A stretch of 64,000 bases of DNA from Flavobacteriaceae bacterium UBA1903 (GCA_002337605.1 DDGL01000014.1:71693-135692), one strand, 5' to 3'; shown: positions 42,278-51,040, counted from the stretch's first letter. Numbers and translations are program-made. The notes: generated by a model from the letters alone, not told the origin.

Positions 42278-42301
42278 CTGGATTGATTGATGAATGAGTG
42301 G

Positions 42302-43360
42302 CTAATCCCAATCCCATCGAACCCCTAGAGAAACATTGCGTTGCTCGATAGGGTTATCTTTAAAAATTGTGTTTAAGTCGTATTTGGCATATAGTGAAAT
42401 ATCGCCATACCCAATATAGCCAGACAGCCCATAAATAAAGTTATTGGTGTTATAGCCTGCCTTTAATTTTTGTTTTACATCCTCTCCCTCATCTTCAAAC
42501 TTTAATTTCTGGCGTGTACTAAGGTTGATTCCTGCATAGCCACCAAAGCCAATTTTAAAACTTTTATTGGTGCTATACCTAAAATATTCCTCCTTTTCAA
42601 TTTTACGGGAGGGACCAATTTCAAAATGAACAGGAACTACCAGGTTGTCCATTCTAAACTTGGATTTGTCCAGGTCCAGTCCAAAGTCCTGCAATTCTGT
42701 TTGCGCTCCTGTATCTACAAAATAACGGTTGTCCGTTGGCTTTAAACCATTAAACTGAAACGACAATCCATACCTGAACCGCAACCAGTTACTTTCTTTA
42801 AAAACCCGTGTAGTCCAGGCTAAGCCAAGCTCTGCATACCTGCTTCCCGCTATCTTGTAAGGAGAATCGTCCAGCGATTGCCCTTCAACAATAGCGTTGT
42901 TTAACCCAAACGAGAATACAAGCTCTGAACTAGTTCTACGGTCGTATTTTCGCATGTTCTCAGGGTTTTTTACAGTAAGTCCATACACTTTATCTTCATC
43001 ATCATCTCCAAAATTTATAGAAATAGAAAAACTATCATTTTTGGTTGTTTGTATCGTGCCATTTCTTTCCACTAAGGCAATCTTATTATCAATAATAGCA
43101 ACCCTGTTCTCAATATTCAAGGCTCTTTTTTCTGCAGCTTGCTGTTTTAGGCGATCTGCCTCTGCCTGGGTAATGGAGCCGGTTTCTACTTGTTTATTAA
43201 TGGTTTCCACCTCTTGTTTTAAGGCATCTTTTTCCTGATTTACAACTTCGGTTCTTGCTTTTTGCAAGGCTTCCAAAGCAGTTAAATCTTCCTGAGCTAC
43301 GCTCAACGTTGTGGCCAGTATCCATAAAACCAGCGCGGTACATACATAAATTGTTTTCAT
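42302..43360 (-). CDS. Outer-membrane beta-barrel protein with N-terminal coiled coil
   Basis: A 352-residue exported protein. Signal peptide at residues 1-22 (ending TLSVAQ), then a charged helical stretch likely to be coiled coil (about 25-100), then alternating amphipathic strands with the aromatic-rich turns of outer-membrane barrels (RYAELGLAWTTRVF, WLRFRYGLSFQFNG, FIYGLSGYIGYGDISLYAKYDL), ending NVSLGVRWDWD. The function is unknown. It follows a probable anti-sigma gene and an ECF sigma gene on the same strand and may be part of their regulon. Confidence 0.72.
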   Translation of the reverse strand: MKTIYVCTALVLWILATTLSVAQEDLTALEALQKARTEVVNQEKDALKQEVETINKQVETGSITQAEADRLKQQAAEKRALNIENRVAIIDNKIALVERNGTIQTTKNDSFSISINFGDDDEDKVYGLTVKNPENMRKYDRRTSSELVFSFGLNNAIVEGQSLDDSPYKIAGSRYAELGLAWTTRVFKESNWLRFRYGLSFQFNGLKPTDNRYFVDTGAQTELQDFGLDLDKSKFRMDNLVVPVHFEIGPSRKIEKEEYFRYSTNKSFKIGFGGYAGINLSTRQKLKFEDEGEDVKQKLKAGYNTNNFIYGLSGYIGYGDISLYAKYDLNTIFKDNPIEQRNVSLGVRWDWD

Positions 43361-43392
43361 AATTGTTCGTGTTTAGATTGTCCTGATTAGGG

Positions 43393-43514
43393 GCCTTCGA
43401 CTACGCTCAGGATCCCAATTAGGTGATTGATGAATGACCCCTAGACTTGGCTCGGGGTACGGTTAAACTAATTTGATTTTGATACTTTAATAAAGGCTTC
43501 GACTACGCTTAGCC
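43393..43514. repeat. Intergenic stretch with two more TTCGACT-CTCAG repeat copies
   Basis: CCTTCGACTACGCTCAGG at about 43394-43411 and GGCTTCGACTACGCTTAGCC at 43495-43514 lie in the 176-bp gap between the barrel gene and the anti-sigma gene. The 14-mer TGATTGATGAATGA lies between them (43424-43437). Confidence 0.55.
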
Positions 43515-43536
43515 AGACACTAGGAATATGCGGAAC

Positions 43537-44331
43537 TTAGTTGTTTCGTTCTACAACGGCGGTTCGTATTTTATTGAAACCTTCCCCCAGCGCGTCAAAG
43601 ACTTTGTCTCTAAAACTTCGTTCCAGCTCGTTTTCCACATCGTTTAACAGACTGGCCGGGTCTATGGTTGCGGTACTTTCTTCGAGCAAACGTTGCGTCG
43701 CAATATCACGTTGGGCTTTCTGCAGCAAAGCTTCAACATCCTGAGCGGTTACGTCTCTGTTTGTGGTTTGCAAATCTTCTACTTTCGCGACTACTTCATC
43801 CACTTTTAAATTGATAAAGTCTTCTTTTTGAATTTTTTCTATAGTCTTTACTTCTTTGGTTTTTGTAGCTGCTTGTGCGATCGCAGTTACAGGTGTTTCA
43901 ACAGTTTTCTCTTTTCTATCTTCTCTGGTCGTCTCCTCTTTCCCTGAACTATTGGCTACTACTGCTTCATTCTTCTTCGGAAGTTGTTTTGGTGGCGACT
44001 TTGCTATTTCGCCATCCGTTTTTTCTTCAGTAACAGGGGTATCTTTCGGGTTATTCTCTTCAGAAGTTGCCACTTCGACATCCTTTAAAGTTTCAGAAGG
44101 AATAGGTTGCTCTACAATTTCAGTGGAAACAGCGGTATCTTCTTTCAGTAAAAATGAAGCCACCACTAGCATTGCCACTAAACTTGCGGCTATAGCATAC
44201 CAGAATGTTTTATTGCTGGATCTTGGGGTGCCCAACTGGGCTTCTAACTTGCCCCAGGCCTCAGGAGAGGGCTGTAGCTCGCGCTCCTCTAGTTTGGTAC
44301 GTATGTTTTCTTCAAATTTATTTGGTTCCAT
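43537..44331 (-). CDS. Probable anti-sigma-factor membrane protein
   Basis: A 264-residue protein with a soluble N-terminus (MEPNKFEENIRTKLEERELQ, SPEAWGKLEAQL), one transmembrane helix (about residues 45-62, WYAIAASLVAMLVVASFLL) and a long periplasmic E/K/T/P-rich tail. The gene directly follows an ECF sigma gene with a 14-nt overlap. Single-pass proteins in this position are usually anti-sigma factors, though no ZAS motif is visible, so the role is inferred from context. The start at 44331 gives the conserved MEPNKFEENIR opening. Confidence 0.65.
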   Translation of the reverse strand: MEPNKFEENIRTKLEERELQPSPEAWGKLEAQLGTPRSSNKTFWYAIAASLVAMLVVASFLLKEDTAVSTEIVEQPIPSETLKDVEVATSEENNPKDTPVTEEKTDGEIAKSPPKQLPKKNEAVVANSSGKEETTREDRKEKTVETPVTAIAQAATKTKEVKTIEKIQKEDFINLKVDEVVAKVEDLQTTNRDVTAQDVEALLQKAQRDIATQRLLEESTATIDPASLLNDVENELERSFRDKVFDALGEGFNKIRTAVVERNN

Positions 44332-44884
44332 AGCTCGTAGTATTTTGACGTTCAACTAAATTCTGAAGCATTTTGCGCGCTTTTGACAATTGCGATTTCG
44401 ACGTGCCTTCAGAAATCTGTAACAACTCGGCAATTTCACTGTGTTTATACCCTTCTATTGCGTACAATACGAAAACCGCTTTGTACCCTTCCGGCAACGT
44501 ATCAATCAACTTTTGAATGTCTTCCACTTCTAATTCTGAAGGAAAATCGGTTGCATGCCCCAAAGAATTCTCGATTACAGATTCGTCCTGAAAAAACAAT
44601 TTTTTCTGTTTCCGAAGTTCACTGATAGATTCGTTCACCATAATACGGCGAATCCATCCTTCAAAACTTCCCGAACCTTCATACGAAGGTAAGTGGGTAA
44701 ACACTTTCAAAAATCCAGTGAGCATTACTTCTTCGGCCAGATCGTTATGCTTTACATATTTTCTGCATACGCTCATCATTTTTGGCGAGAATAGCTGAAA
44801 GAGTTCATGCTGAGCCTTTCGGTTTCCCTTTTTGGCTTTAGCAATGAGCCTGTCATAATTTTTATGTAATGAAATAAGTTTCAT
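44318..44884 (-). CDS. ECF-type RNA polymerase sigma factor
   Basis: A 188-residue sigma factor with only regions 2 and 4. Region 2 is near residues 20-95 (FQLFSPKMMSVCRKYVKHND, GSFEGWIRRIMVNESISELR), region 4 near 125-180 (LPEGYKAVFVLYAIEGYKHS, EIAELLQISEGTSKSQLSKA). It is the first gene of a three-gene group with a probable anti-sigma factor and an outer-membrane protein, suggesting an envelope or surface signal. Upstream is a 300-bp region with a heptanucleotide array. Confidence 0.92.
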   Translation of the reverse strand: MKLISLHKNYDRLIAKAKKGNRKAQHELFQLFSPKMMSVCRKYVKHNDLAEEVMLTGFLKVFTHLPSYEGSGSFEGWIRRIMVNESISELRKQKKLFFQDESVIENSLGHATDFPSELEVEDIQKLIDTLPEGYKAVFVLYAIEGYKHSEIAELLQISEGTSKSQLSKARKMLQNLVERQNTTSYGTK

Positions 44885-45057
44885 CTGTATTTAATGCTTC
44901 GCTGGTTGCTTCTATCTATAGAGACGCAACTTTTTGAAAAAGGGTTGCCTGAGGGGTGAAAAAATTTTCAGTTGGCAGTACTCAGTTATCAGTATTAAGT
45001 ATTAAGATAAGTTACCAGGCTAAAGGTAGTATGCTTTAAAAAAGTACAAACCATAAA

Positions 45058-45132
45058 TTTCTGGTTTCTGGTTTCTGGTTTCTGGTTTCTGGTTTCTGGT
45101 TTCTGGTTTCTGGTTTCTGGTTTCTGGTTTCT
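45058..45132. repeat. Heptanucleotide tandem array (TTTCTGG), about 10.7 copies
   Basis: Ten perfect TTTCTGG units span 45058-45127, plus TTTCT. It is in the 300-bp gap (44885-45184) upstream of the ECF sigma gene. The rest of the gap has only degenerate short repeats (CAGTTATCAGTATTAAGTAT) and no recognisable gene. Confidence 0.95.
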
Positions 45133-45184
45133 ATAAAATCATAAACTAATTAACTGATTCCCTAAATCACTAATTCCCCAAAAC

Positions 45185-46162
45185 CTATTTCTTCCTGTCA
45201 ATTACATAATTTACCATCAATTCCAGCGAATCTTTGTACGAAGATTTTGGATACTTTTCTAAAAGTTGAAGCGCCTGTAGTTGGTAGTCTTTCATTTTTG
45301 AAATGGCATATTCCAATCCGCCGCTCTCTTTTACAAAGGCGATCACTTCCTTTACTCGCTTTTTATCTTTGTTGTGGTTTTTTACTGAGTTGATAAGCCA
45401 CTTTTTATCCTTTGCTGAAGCATTATTTAAGGTATAAATTAAAGGGAGTGTCATTTTTTGCTCCTTAATATCGATACCGGTGGGTTTCCCAATTTGTTCC
45501 TCTCCATAGTCGAACAGGTCATCTTTGATCTGAAAAGCCAGTCCAATAAGCTCTCCAAATTTTCGTAAGTTTTCTACTTCGGCATCGGCTGCATGTACAG
45601 ATTTGGCTCCCATAGCACAACAAGCAGCGATAAGGGTAGCTGTTTTCTGGCGGATAATTTCAAAATAGACTGCTTCGGTAATGTCTAGTTTTCTGGCTTT
45701 TTCAATTTGCAGCAACTCCCCTTCGCTCATTTCACGTACGGCGACCGAAATAATTTTCAGCAAATCGAAATCGTCATTATCGATACACAGCAACAATCCT
45801 TTTGACAATAGAAAGTCACCCACTAAAACAGCAATTTTATTTTTCCAGAGCGCATTCAGAGAAAAGAACCCACGGCGCCGGTTGCTATCGTCCACCACAT
45901 CGTCGTGTACGAGGGTTGCGGTATGGATGAGTTCAATGACCGAAGCACCCCGATACGTACGCTCGTTCATGGCACCTTTGTTGCACATTTTGGCAATAAG
46001 AAAGATGAACATAGGGCGCATTTGTTTGCCCTTTCGGTTTACTACGTAATGCGTGATCCTGTTAAGCAGCGCCACCTTGGTAGCCATAGCTTTAGAGAAT
46101 TTCTTCTCAAAATGCTCCATTTCATGGTCTATGGGTTGTTTTATCTGCGCAACTATTTTCAT
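45185..46162 (-). CDS. Polyprenyl (octaprenyl-type) diphosphate synthase
   Basis: A 325-residue trans-prenyltransferase. The first Asp-rich motif is in IHTATLVHDDVVDDSNRRRG and the second in IKDDLFDYGEE, with GKQMRPMFIFL upstream and ARKLDITEAVYFEIIRQKTA between them. It elongates isoprenyl diphosphate, probably for the menaquinone side chain, the usual Bacteroidetes quinone. Exact chain length cannot be read with confidence. It is monocistronic, with a terminator hairpin upstream belonging to the neighbouring gene. Confidence 0.92.
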   Translation of the reverse strand: MKIVAQIKQPIDHEMEHFEKKFSKAMATKVALLNRITHYVVNRKGKQMRPMFIFLIAKMCNKGAMNERTYRGASVIELIHTATLVHDDVVDDSNRRRGFFSLNALWKNKIAVLVGDFLLSKGLLLCIDNDDFDLLKIISVAVREMSEGELLQIEKARKLDITEAVYFEIIRQKTATLIAACCAMGAKSVHAADAEVENLRKFGELIGLAFQIKDDLFDYGEEQIGKPTGIDIKEQKMTLPLIYTLNNASAKDKKWLINSVKNHNKDKKRVKEVIAFVKESGGLEYAISKMKDYQLQALQLLEKYPKSSYKDSLELMVNYVIDRKK

Positions 46163-46207
46163 ATGTGCTGTAAAAATAACGAAATTGCCTTAGGTTTTAC
46201 TGTAAAT

Positions 46208-46244
46208 AAAAAATGGAAGCCAATTTCTTTAGCTTCCATTTTTT
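46208..46244 (-). terminator. Intrinsic terminator of the phosphodiesterase/TPR/sulfotransferase gene
   Basis: A perfect 13-bp stem AAAAAATGGAAGC (46208-46220) pairs with GCTTCCATTTTTT (46232-46244); on the minus strand it is followed by T-rich sequence. Confidence 0.8.
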
Positions 46245-46264
46245 AGGTAAGGTATCGCAACGTT

Positions 46265-48808
46265 TTACTTTGATACCGATTCTTTTCTGTTTCTATAAAG
46301 GGAGGTATCCACGCACCCTGCCATGGCTTCAACATCCAGATCCTGACCTATGAACTCTTTTACTTTTTGAGCCATTTCTTCTGGTTGTTCTAGAACATCT
46401 TTATAATCAATATATATAAGTTCGACACCTGGCTCATTACTTTTCCAGGTTTCAACACTTTCCAGTTGCCTTCTATAGGCGTTATATAATTTAACAGGAA
46501 TAGTATCTGGATCTTTACCCGTCATAACACGCTGGCTTTTTACCACTTCATCCAAATCCCTTTTCATGAAAATTATTTTATATCTATACTGGGGGTCTAG
46601 ATTACCCAATAATGGCGCAACAATTTTTACAGCTTTATCCTGTGACTTACTTAGCCAACTATTATCCTTATGGATACTCATAACAGGCTCATATTCGTAA
46701 TATCCTTTTGGATTAGACTTGTCTGCTTCTCTTTTGCCATCTACTAATAAATCCACACCACCTTTATCCATCATTTGCATCATAAGTGATGTTCCTGATC
46801 TAGGCAATCCAGAGATCACCGTAATTTGATTTTCTCTATAGGTTTTAGTGCTTTTATCGGCAAGGTTCAATTTTCCAGTTAACTTCTCCTCGATATTTTC
46901 AATAGCTTTTTCTGCTCTATGGAACGTTTTGGGCTGTAACCGTTTGGCATTTTCAAAAGCAACTTTTGCATTTTCAAGATCTCCCATTTTTTCCAACGCT
47001 CTACCTAAAACGTAATGAGCTCCCGGGTAATATTTTACAAGCTCAATACTAGTGAAAGCGTGTTCTGCAGATGCTTCATAATCCTTTAATTCGAATAAAG
47101 CCTCTGCCATTCCTTTATGGAATTTTGCCTTGTCTGGTTCTATTTCAATTGCTTTATCGAACGATTCTTCTGCTTCATGGTTGTTTTGCAACAACAAATG
47201 CAAGTTTCCTATTCTATAGTGAATTTCGGCATTTGGTCTTCTTTCAAGAGCTGTTTCTAAAACTTTTAAAGCTTTTTTATACTGTCCATTCCCTTTGTAT
47301 ATATCTGCTTCGACAAAATAAATATTATAATTTACTTCACTTTTAGATTTCTTATACTCGTTTAGGTACTTCTTGGCCTCATCATACTCTTTTAAACCGA
47401 TACTTACTGTCATTAAATCTATGTAAAACGGAGTAGTATCTATGGGCTCCTTTTCAGTAAGTAAATCCAATAAAATTTCTTTGGCTGTGTGGTAGTCCTT
47501 TTTACCAAGATACACCCTTGCCTTATTGTGTTTTAATTCAACTTTAGTTTTATGAATAGACGTTGCAAGGTCTTCATCAGGACGTTCTATATATCCTAGC
47601 TCTATAAGCTGTTCCATTGTTTCATCATCGGACAATGCTTCATTTAAAACTTCATCAGGCAGCTCAGCAAAATCTCCTTTTACATCTTCCCAGCTATCTA
47701 TAAACTTAGGCTTTCCTGGGTTCTTAAAAATGTCAAGAATAGCTTTCCCATCCATATCTCTACCAATTGGAAGATCGAAGTGGTGCAAAATTGTTGGTGC
47801 TACATCTATTAATCCAAGTCCAAATATTTTCTCATTCTTTTTAATATTTGGTCCCATGGCTACAAAAATTCCAAACTGTCTGTGATCTAAAGCTGGCGCT
47901 GCTGCTACTTTTGGCATTTTTAGTATACGGCGAGTTCCAGATTCGAATCCATGATCTGACATCACCATAACGGTTGTATCATCATCGATTAGTTCCAGCA
48001 CTCTTCCTAGCATCATATCCTGAAAACGGTAGGAACTGTTTACAACATCATTATAGATATCATATTTTTCCTGGGTAACCCCCGCCATTTTAGGAGGGTG
48101 GTATTTCATGAATCCATGGCAGAAATGATCTATCATATCAAAATAGATACCCATGAAATCCCATTCTGTATTTCGCAGCAAATAAGTAGACACATTATGC
48201 AATGAAACATTCTGTGTTAAAATATTTGAGAAAGGAACCAGACCATTGTTTTTACTATTCTGATCAATCTTTGCAGCATCTGGAATAAATGGCAAAATAT
48301 GTTCTTTTGTAACTTCCCAAGGAAACATGCGTAAGTCTTTTAACTCATCTACCATGCTTTCAGGATGTATAGTTCCCGGCTCTATAGGCTTTTGTTTTTT
48401 AGGATCTGAACTTACACGTTGAAATTTATTGGTCACTACAACTCCATCAATAGGTTCAGCTGGGAAACTTGGCCACCAACCTACTAAATTACTTTTACAC
48501 CCTTCGTGGTGCAAGATATTCCAAATAGCTTTTGACTTCCGGGAATGAGCTGTAACAGGTCTTATTTTTTGTTCTCCAGGAACAACCTCAATAAATCCTA
48601 AAACTCCATGCTTATCCGGCGTTTTACCAGTAGCTACTGAACTCCATAACATAGGACTGTACGGAGGATTCATAGTACTCATGTTCCCATAAACACCGTT
48701 TTGTATCATCTTTTGCAATGAAGGCATTTGTCCTTTAGCTAATAAAGGACCTATTATTTTCCAATCTGCAGCATCCCACCCAATTAATAAAAGTTTATTT
48801 TTCTTCAT
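46265..48808 (-). CDS. Three-domain fusion: alkaline-phosphatase-superfamily phosphodiesterase, TPR repeats, sulfotransferase
   Basis: An 847-residue protein with no signal peptide. Residues about 1-400 are a type I phosphodiesterase/nucleotide-pyrophosphatase domain: LLLIGWDAADWK (metal Asp), PPYSPMLWSSVATGK (nucleophile region), MIDHFCHG, VMVMSDHGFESG and ALDHRQFG. Residues about 420-640 are TPR repeats (YKKALKVLETALERRPNAEI, AEESFDKAIEIEPDKAKFHK). Residues about 660-847 are a sulfotransferase-like P-loop domain (VISGLPRSGTSLMMQMM, IIFMKRDLDEVVKSQ). The ATG at 48808 is preferred over an in-frame TTG two codons earlier. Substrates are unknown. It overlaps a 48-aa ORF upstream by 14 nt. Confidence 0.85.
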   Translation of the reverse strand: MKKNKLLLIGWDAADWKIIGPLLAKGQMPSLQKMIQNGVYGNMSTMNPPYSPMLWSSVATGKTPDKHGVLGFIEVVPGEQKIRPVTAHSRKSKAIWNILHHEGCKSNLVGWWPSFPAEPIDGVVVTNKFQRVSSDPKKQKPIEPGTIHPESMVDELKDLRMFPWEVTKEHILPFIPDAAKIDQNSKNNGLVPFSNILTQNVSLHNVSTYLLRNTEWDFMGIYFDMIDHFCHGFMKYHPPKMAGVTQEKYDIYNDVVNSSYRFQDMMLGRVLELIDDDTTVMVMSDHGFESGTRRILKMPKVAAAPALDHRQFGIFVAMGPNIKKNEKIFGLGLIDVAPTILHHFDLPIGRDMDGKAILDIFKNPGKPKFIDSWEDVKGDFAELPDEVLNEALSDDETMEQLIELGYIERPDEDLATSIHKTKVELKHNKARVYLGKKDYHTAKEILLDLLTEKEPIDTTPFYIDLMTVSIGLKEYDEAKKYLNEYKKSKSEVNYNIYFVEADIYKGNGQYKKALKVLETALERRPNAEIHYRIGNLHLLLQNNHEAEESFDKAIEIEPDKAKFHKGMAEALFELKDYEASAEHAFTSIELVKYYPGAHYVLGRALEKMGDLENAKVAFENAKRLQPKTFHRAEKAIENIEEKLTGKLNLADKSTKTYRENQITVISGLPRSGTSLMMQMMDKGGVDLLVDGKREADKSNPKGYYEYEPVMSIHKDNSWLSKSQDKAVKIVAPLLGNLDPQYRYKIIFMKRDLDEVVKSQRVMTGKDPDTIPVKLYNAYRRQLESVETWKSNEPGVELIYIDYKDVLEQPEEMAQKVKEFIGQDLDVEAMAGCVDTSLYRNRKESVSK

Positions 48809-48941
48809 CCTCAATGTTTCGGTTTTTTTCTTTTTTAATCTTTCTCCAAGCCGTAAAAGCTAAATCCCCATACGCTAAATGACCTAACGAGCTGGATATA
48901 GGCATTTTAGAGAAATCTATTTCTTTTTTAATCTTATCCAT
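48795..48941 (-). CDS. Small 48-aa protein coupled to the fusion gene
   Basis: A short reading frame starting MDKIKKEIDFSKMPISSSLG, then HLAYGDLAFTAWRKIKKEKN, ending RNIEDEEK. It is soluble, charged and has no signal peptide. Its stop codon lies 14 nt inside the start of the phosphodiesterase/TPR/sulfotransferase gene, so the two are probably translationally coupled. The sequence is non-repetitive and the frame ends cleanly, which favours a real gene. No family is recognised. Confidence 0.6.
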   Translation of the reverse strand: MDKIKKEIDFSKMPISSSLGHLAYGDLAFTAWRKIKKEKNRNIEDEEK

Positions 48942-49058
48942 TCTAATTTTATTTGAAATTTCCCGAACTAATACATATCTTTAGCACTTAAACGGGAAAC
49001 GACGTCATAAATAATTTTCCGTAAAAAAACAAAAGTTAACTTTTAAAACCTAAAAATT

Positions 49059-49856
49059 ATGTCAAAAATTACTAAAAACAATTTTGGAAAAAAACTAGCA
49101 AAATACGGAGCTCTATCTCTAGCGATTGCTGGAGTTGCTGATGCAACTGGTCAAGTAGTGTATACTGATGTTGACCCAGACTTCATAGGAGGAATGGGAG
49201 ACAGTTTCTCTATCGACTTTGATGGCGATGGAACTGACGATATCCAAGTTATACAGTCTAACAATGGAAACTACGAGTTAGTACAGGCTTTACCAGCTGT
49301 TGGAAACGGAGTTATTGCTGCTTCAAACGCAGGGTACCTTTACGCTTCTAACCTAGCTGAAGGAACAGTTATTGATGGAACTGGTGCTTTTGGATCTTTT
49401 GGATCTTTTTGCGCAGGAGTTGGATATGCAGGTAGCCAGTTCTGTGGAGCAGGTGAAGGAATAATCGGAGTTGAATTTGATATTTCAGGAGACACTCATT
49501 ACGGGTGGGTTCGTGTAGATGTTGCTGATAGCTCAAACTTTATTGTTCTTGATTTTGCATATGAATCTAGCGCAGCAATTGGTATTGCAGCTGGTGACGA
49601 AGGAGATATCATTGGTGTTGATGACCAAATTTTCGCTAACTTCGATTTCTTTGTAAACAACGAACAGTTAAACTTATCTGCTGCTAATGCAATGGATCAA
49701 GTAACAGTTTACACAATTCTTGGACAGCAAGTTGCAGACCAGAAGTTAAGTGGAACTAACGAAACAGTAAACATTTCTGCATTAAGCACAGGTGTTTATG
49801 TTGCTAAAGTTTCTATTGACGGAGCTGTAAAGACTATTAAATTTGCTAAAAAATAA
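49059..49856 (+). CDS. Secreted T9SS cargo protein of unknown function
   Basis: A 265-residue exported protein. An unusually basic N-terminus (MSKITKNNFGKKLAKYGALS) leads into a signal-like segment ending about residue 31. The body is rich in G, A, D and S with a calcium-type DFDGDGTDDIQVI motif and two Cys near GSFCAGVGYAGSQFCG. The last 75 residues are a type A T9SS sorting domain (DQVTVYTILGQQV, STGVYVAKVSIDGAVKTIKF). Codon choice is very uniform and a strong terminator follows, both hinting at high expression. It resembles DUF-type flavobacterial surface proteins without known function. Confidence 0.75.
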   Translation: MSKITKNNFGKKLAKYGALSLAIAGVADATGQVVYTDVDPDFIGGMGDSFSIDFDGDGTDDIQVIQSNNGNYELVQALPAVGNGVIAASNAGYLYASNLAEGTVIDGTGAFGSFGSFCAGVGYAGSQFCGAGEGIIGVEFDISGDTHYGWVRVDVADSSNFIVLDFAYESSAAIGIAAGDEGDIIGVDDQIFANFDFFVNNEQLNLSAANAMDQVTVYTILGQQVADQKLSGTNETVNISALSTGVYVAKVSIDGAVKTIKFAKK

Positions 49857-49877
49857 TTTAGCTTTTTTATACAACTT

Positions 49878-49907
49878 AAAGAGCGACCAATTGGTCGCTC
49901 TTTTTTT
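49878..49907 (+). terminator. Strong intrinsic terminator of the T9SS cargo gene
   Basis: A perfect palindrome from 49878 to 49903 (AAAGAGCGACCAA then its complement) ends in a run of seven T. Confidence 0.9.
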
Positions 49908-49931
49908 ATGCAGTAATTTCTAACCACCAGT

Positions 49932-50972
49932 TTATTGTTTATTTGCCAGTTGCCCACATGCGGCATCTATATCTTTCCCCCTGCTTCGTCTTACGGTAAC
50001 AGGAATCCGGTTTCTTTCTAACGCATGCAGGTAATTGTCTACCGCCTCGGTTGCAGCTTGCTGAAACTCGCCATCGTCTATGGGGTTGTACTCTATGATA
50101 TTTACTTTACAGGGAACGTACAAGCAAAAGCGAACCAATGCATCAATATCTTCTTTTGTATCGTTTAAGCCCTTCCACACTATGTATTCGTAAGTGATTC
50201 TTCGGTTTGTTTTTTCGTACCAGTATTCCAGCGATTCCTTTAGATCTTCTAAGGTGAAATTTTTGGCAAATGGCATGATCTGCTCTCTTTTCTCCTGAAT
50301 AGCACTATGTAATGAAACCGCCAGATGAAATTTTACAGCATCATCGGCTAGTTTTTTTATCATTTTAGGCACCCCGGAAGTGGAAAGTGTGATACGCTTT
50401 GGCGACATCCCTAATCCTTCATCTGAAGTAATTTTTTCTACGGAAGCCAATACATTTTTGTAATTCATCAAAGGTTCGCCCATGCCCATAAAAACAATGT
50501 TGGACAAAGGATGCCCATGGTACAGCCTGCTTTCTTTATCTATTGCGACCACCTGATCGTAAATTTCATCAGGATTGAGGTTGCGCATTCTTTTTAGTTT
50601 TGCAGTAGCGCAAAATTTACAATCCAGACTACATCCAACCTGTGAAGAAACACAAGCCGTCGTACGATTATGGGTAGGGATCAGGACAGATTCGACAATA
50701 AACCCATCATGTAGCTTAACGGCATTTTTAATGGTGCCATCGTTACTTTTTTGCAGGCTGTCTACTTCAATATGATTTATAACGAAGTTATCTTCCAGAA
50801 GCTGGCGTGTATCCTTAGATATGTTGGTCATATCCTCAAAGGTATGGCTGCCTTTACTCCACAGCCACTCATACACCTGGTTTCCACGAAAGGGCTGTTG
50901 CCCAATAGAAGTAAAAAAATCTCTGAGTTGTTCTTTAGTAAGAGAACGAATGTCTTTTTTGTCTTTGCTCAT
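49932..50972 (-). CDS. rlmN: 23S rRNA/tRNA C2-adenine methyltransferase RlmN
   Basis: A 346-residue radical SAM enzyme that methylates C2 of A2503 in 23S rRNA and A37 in some tRNAs. The iron-sulfur cluster motif CxxxCxxC is in VGCSLDCKFCATAKL. The two further catalytic Cys are in TTACVSSQVG and at the end in AACGQLANK. FMGMGEPLMNYKNV is also typical. The -7 box TACTTTTG ends 7 nt before the ATG, giving a very short leader. Confidence 0.97.
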   Translation of the reverse strand: MSKDKKDIRSLTKEQLRDFFTSIGQQPFRGNQVYEWLWSKGSHTFEDMTNISKDTRQLLEDNFVINHIEVDSLQKSNDGTIKNAVKLHDGFIVESVLIPTHNRTTACVSSQVGCSLDCKFCATAKLKRMRNLNPDEIYDQVVAIDKESRLYHGHPLSNIVFMGMGEPLMNYKNVLASVEKITSDEGLGMSPKRITLSTSGVPKMIKKLADDAVKFHLAVSLHSAIQEKREQIMPFAKNFTLEDLKESLEYWYEKTNRRITYEYIVWKGLNDTKEDIDALVRFCLYVPCKVNIIEYNPIDDGEFQQAATEAVDNYLHALERNRIPVTVRRSRGKDIDAACGQLANKQ

Positions 50973-50979
50973 TGTCTTG

Positions 50980-50987
50980 CAAAAGTA
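50980..50987 (-). promoter_or_regulatory. -7 element of rlmN
   Basis: Reads TACTTTTG on the minus strand, an exact TAnnTTTG match only 7 nt upstream of the start codon. Confidence 0.55.
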
Positions 50988-51040
50988 CTACAAATGAGAA
51001 GAAAAGAAATAGATACTTGGAGAAGCCTCTCCAATTCTTT

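Noticed and set aside
43411..43470. CCCC...GGGG dyad near 43437 as a terminator
   Set aside because: The loop is long and no T tract follows on either strand.
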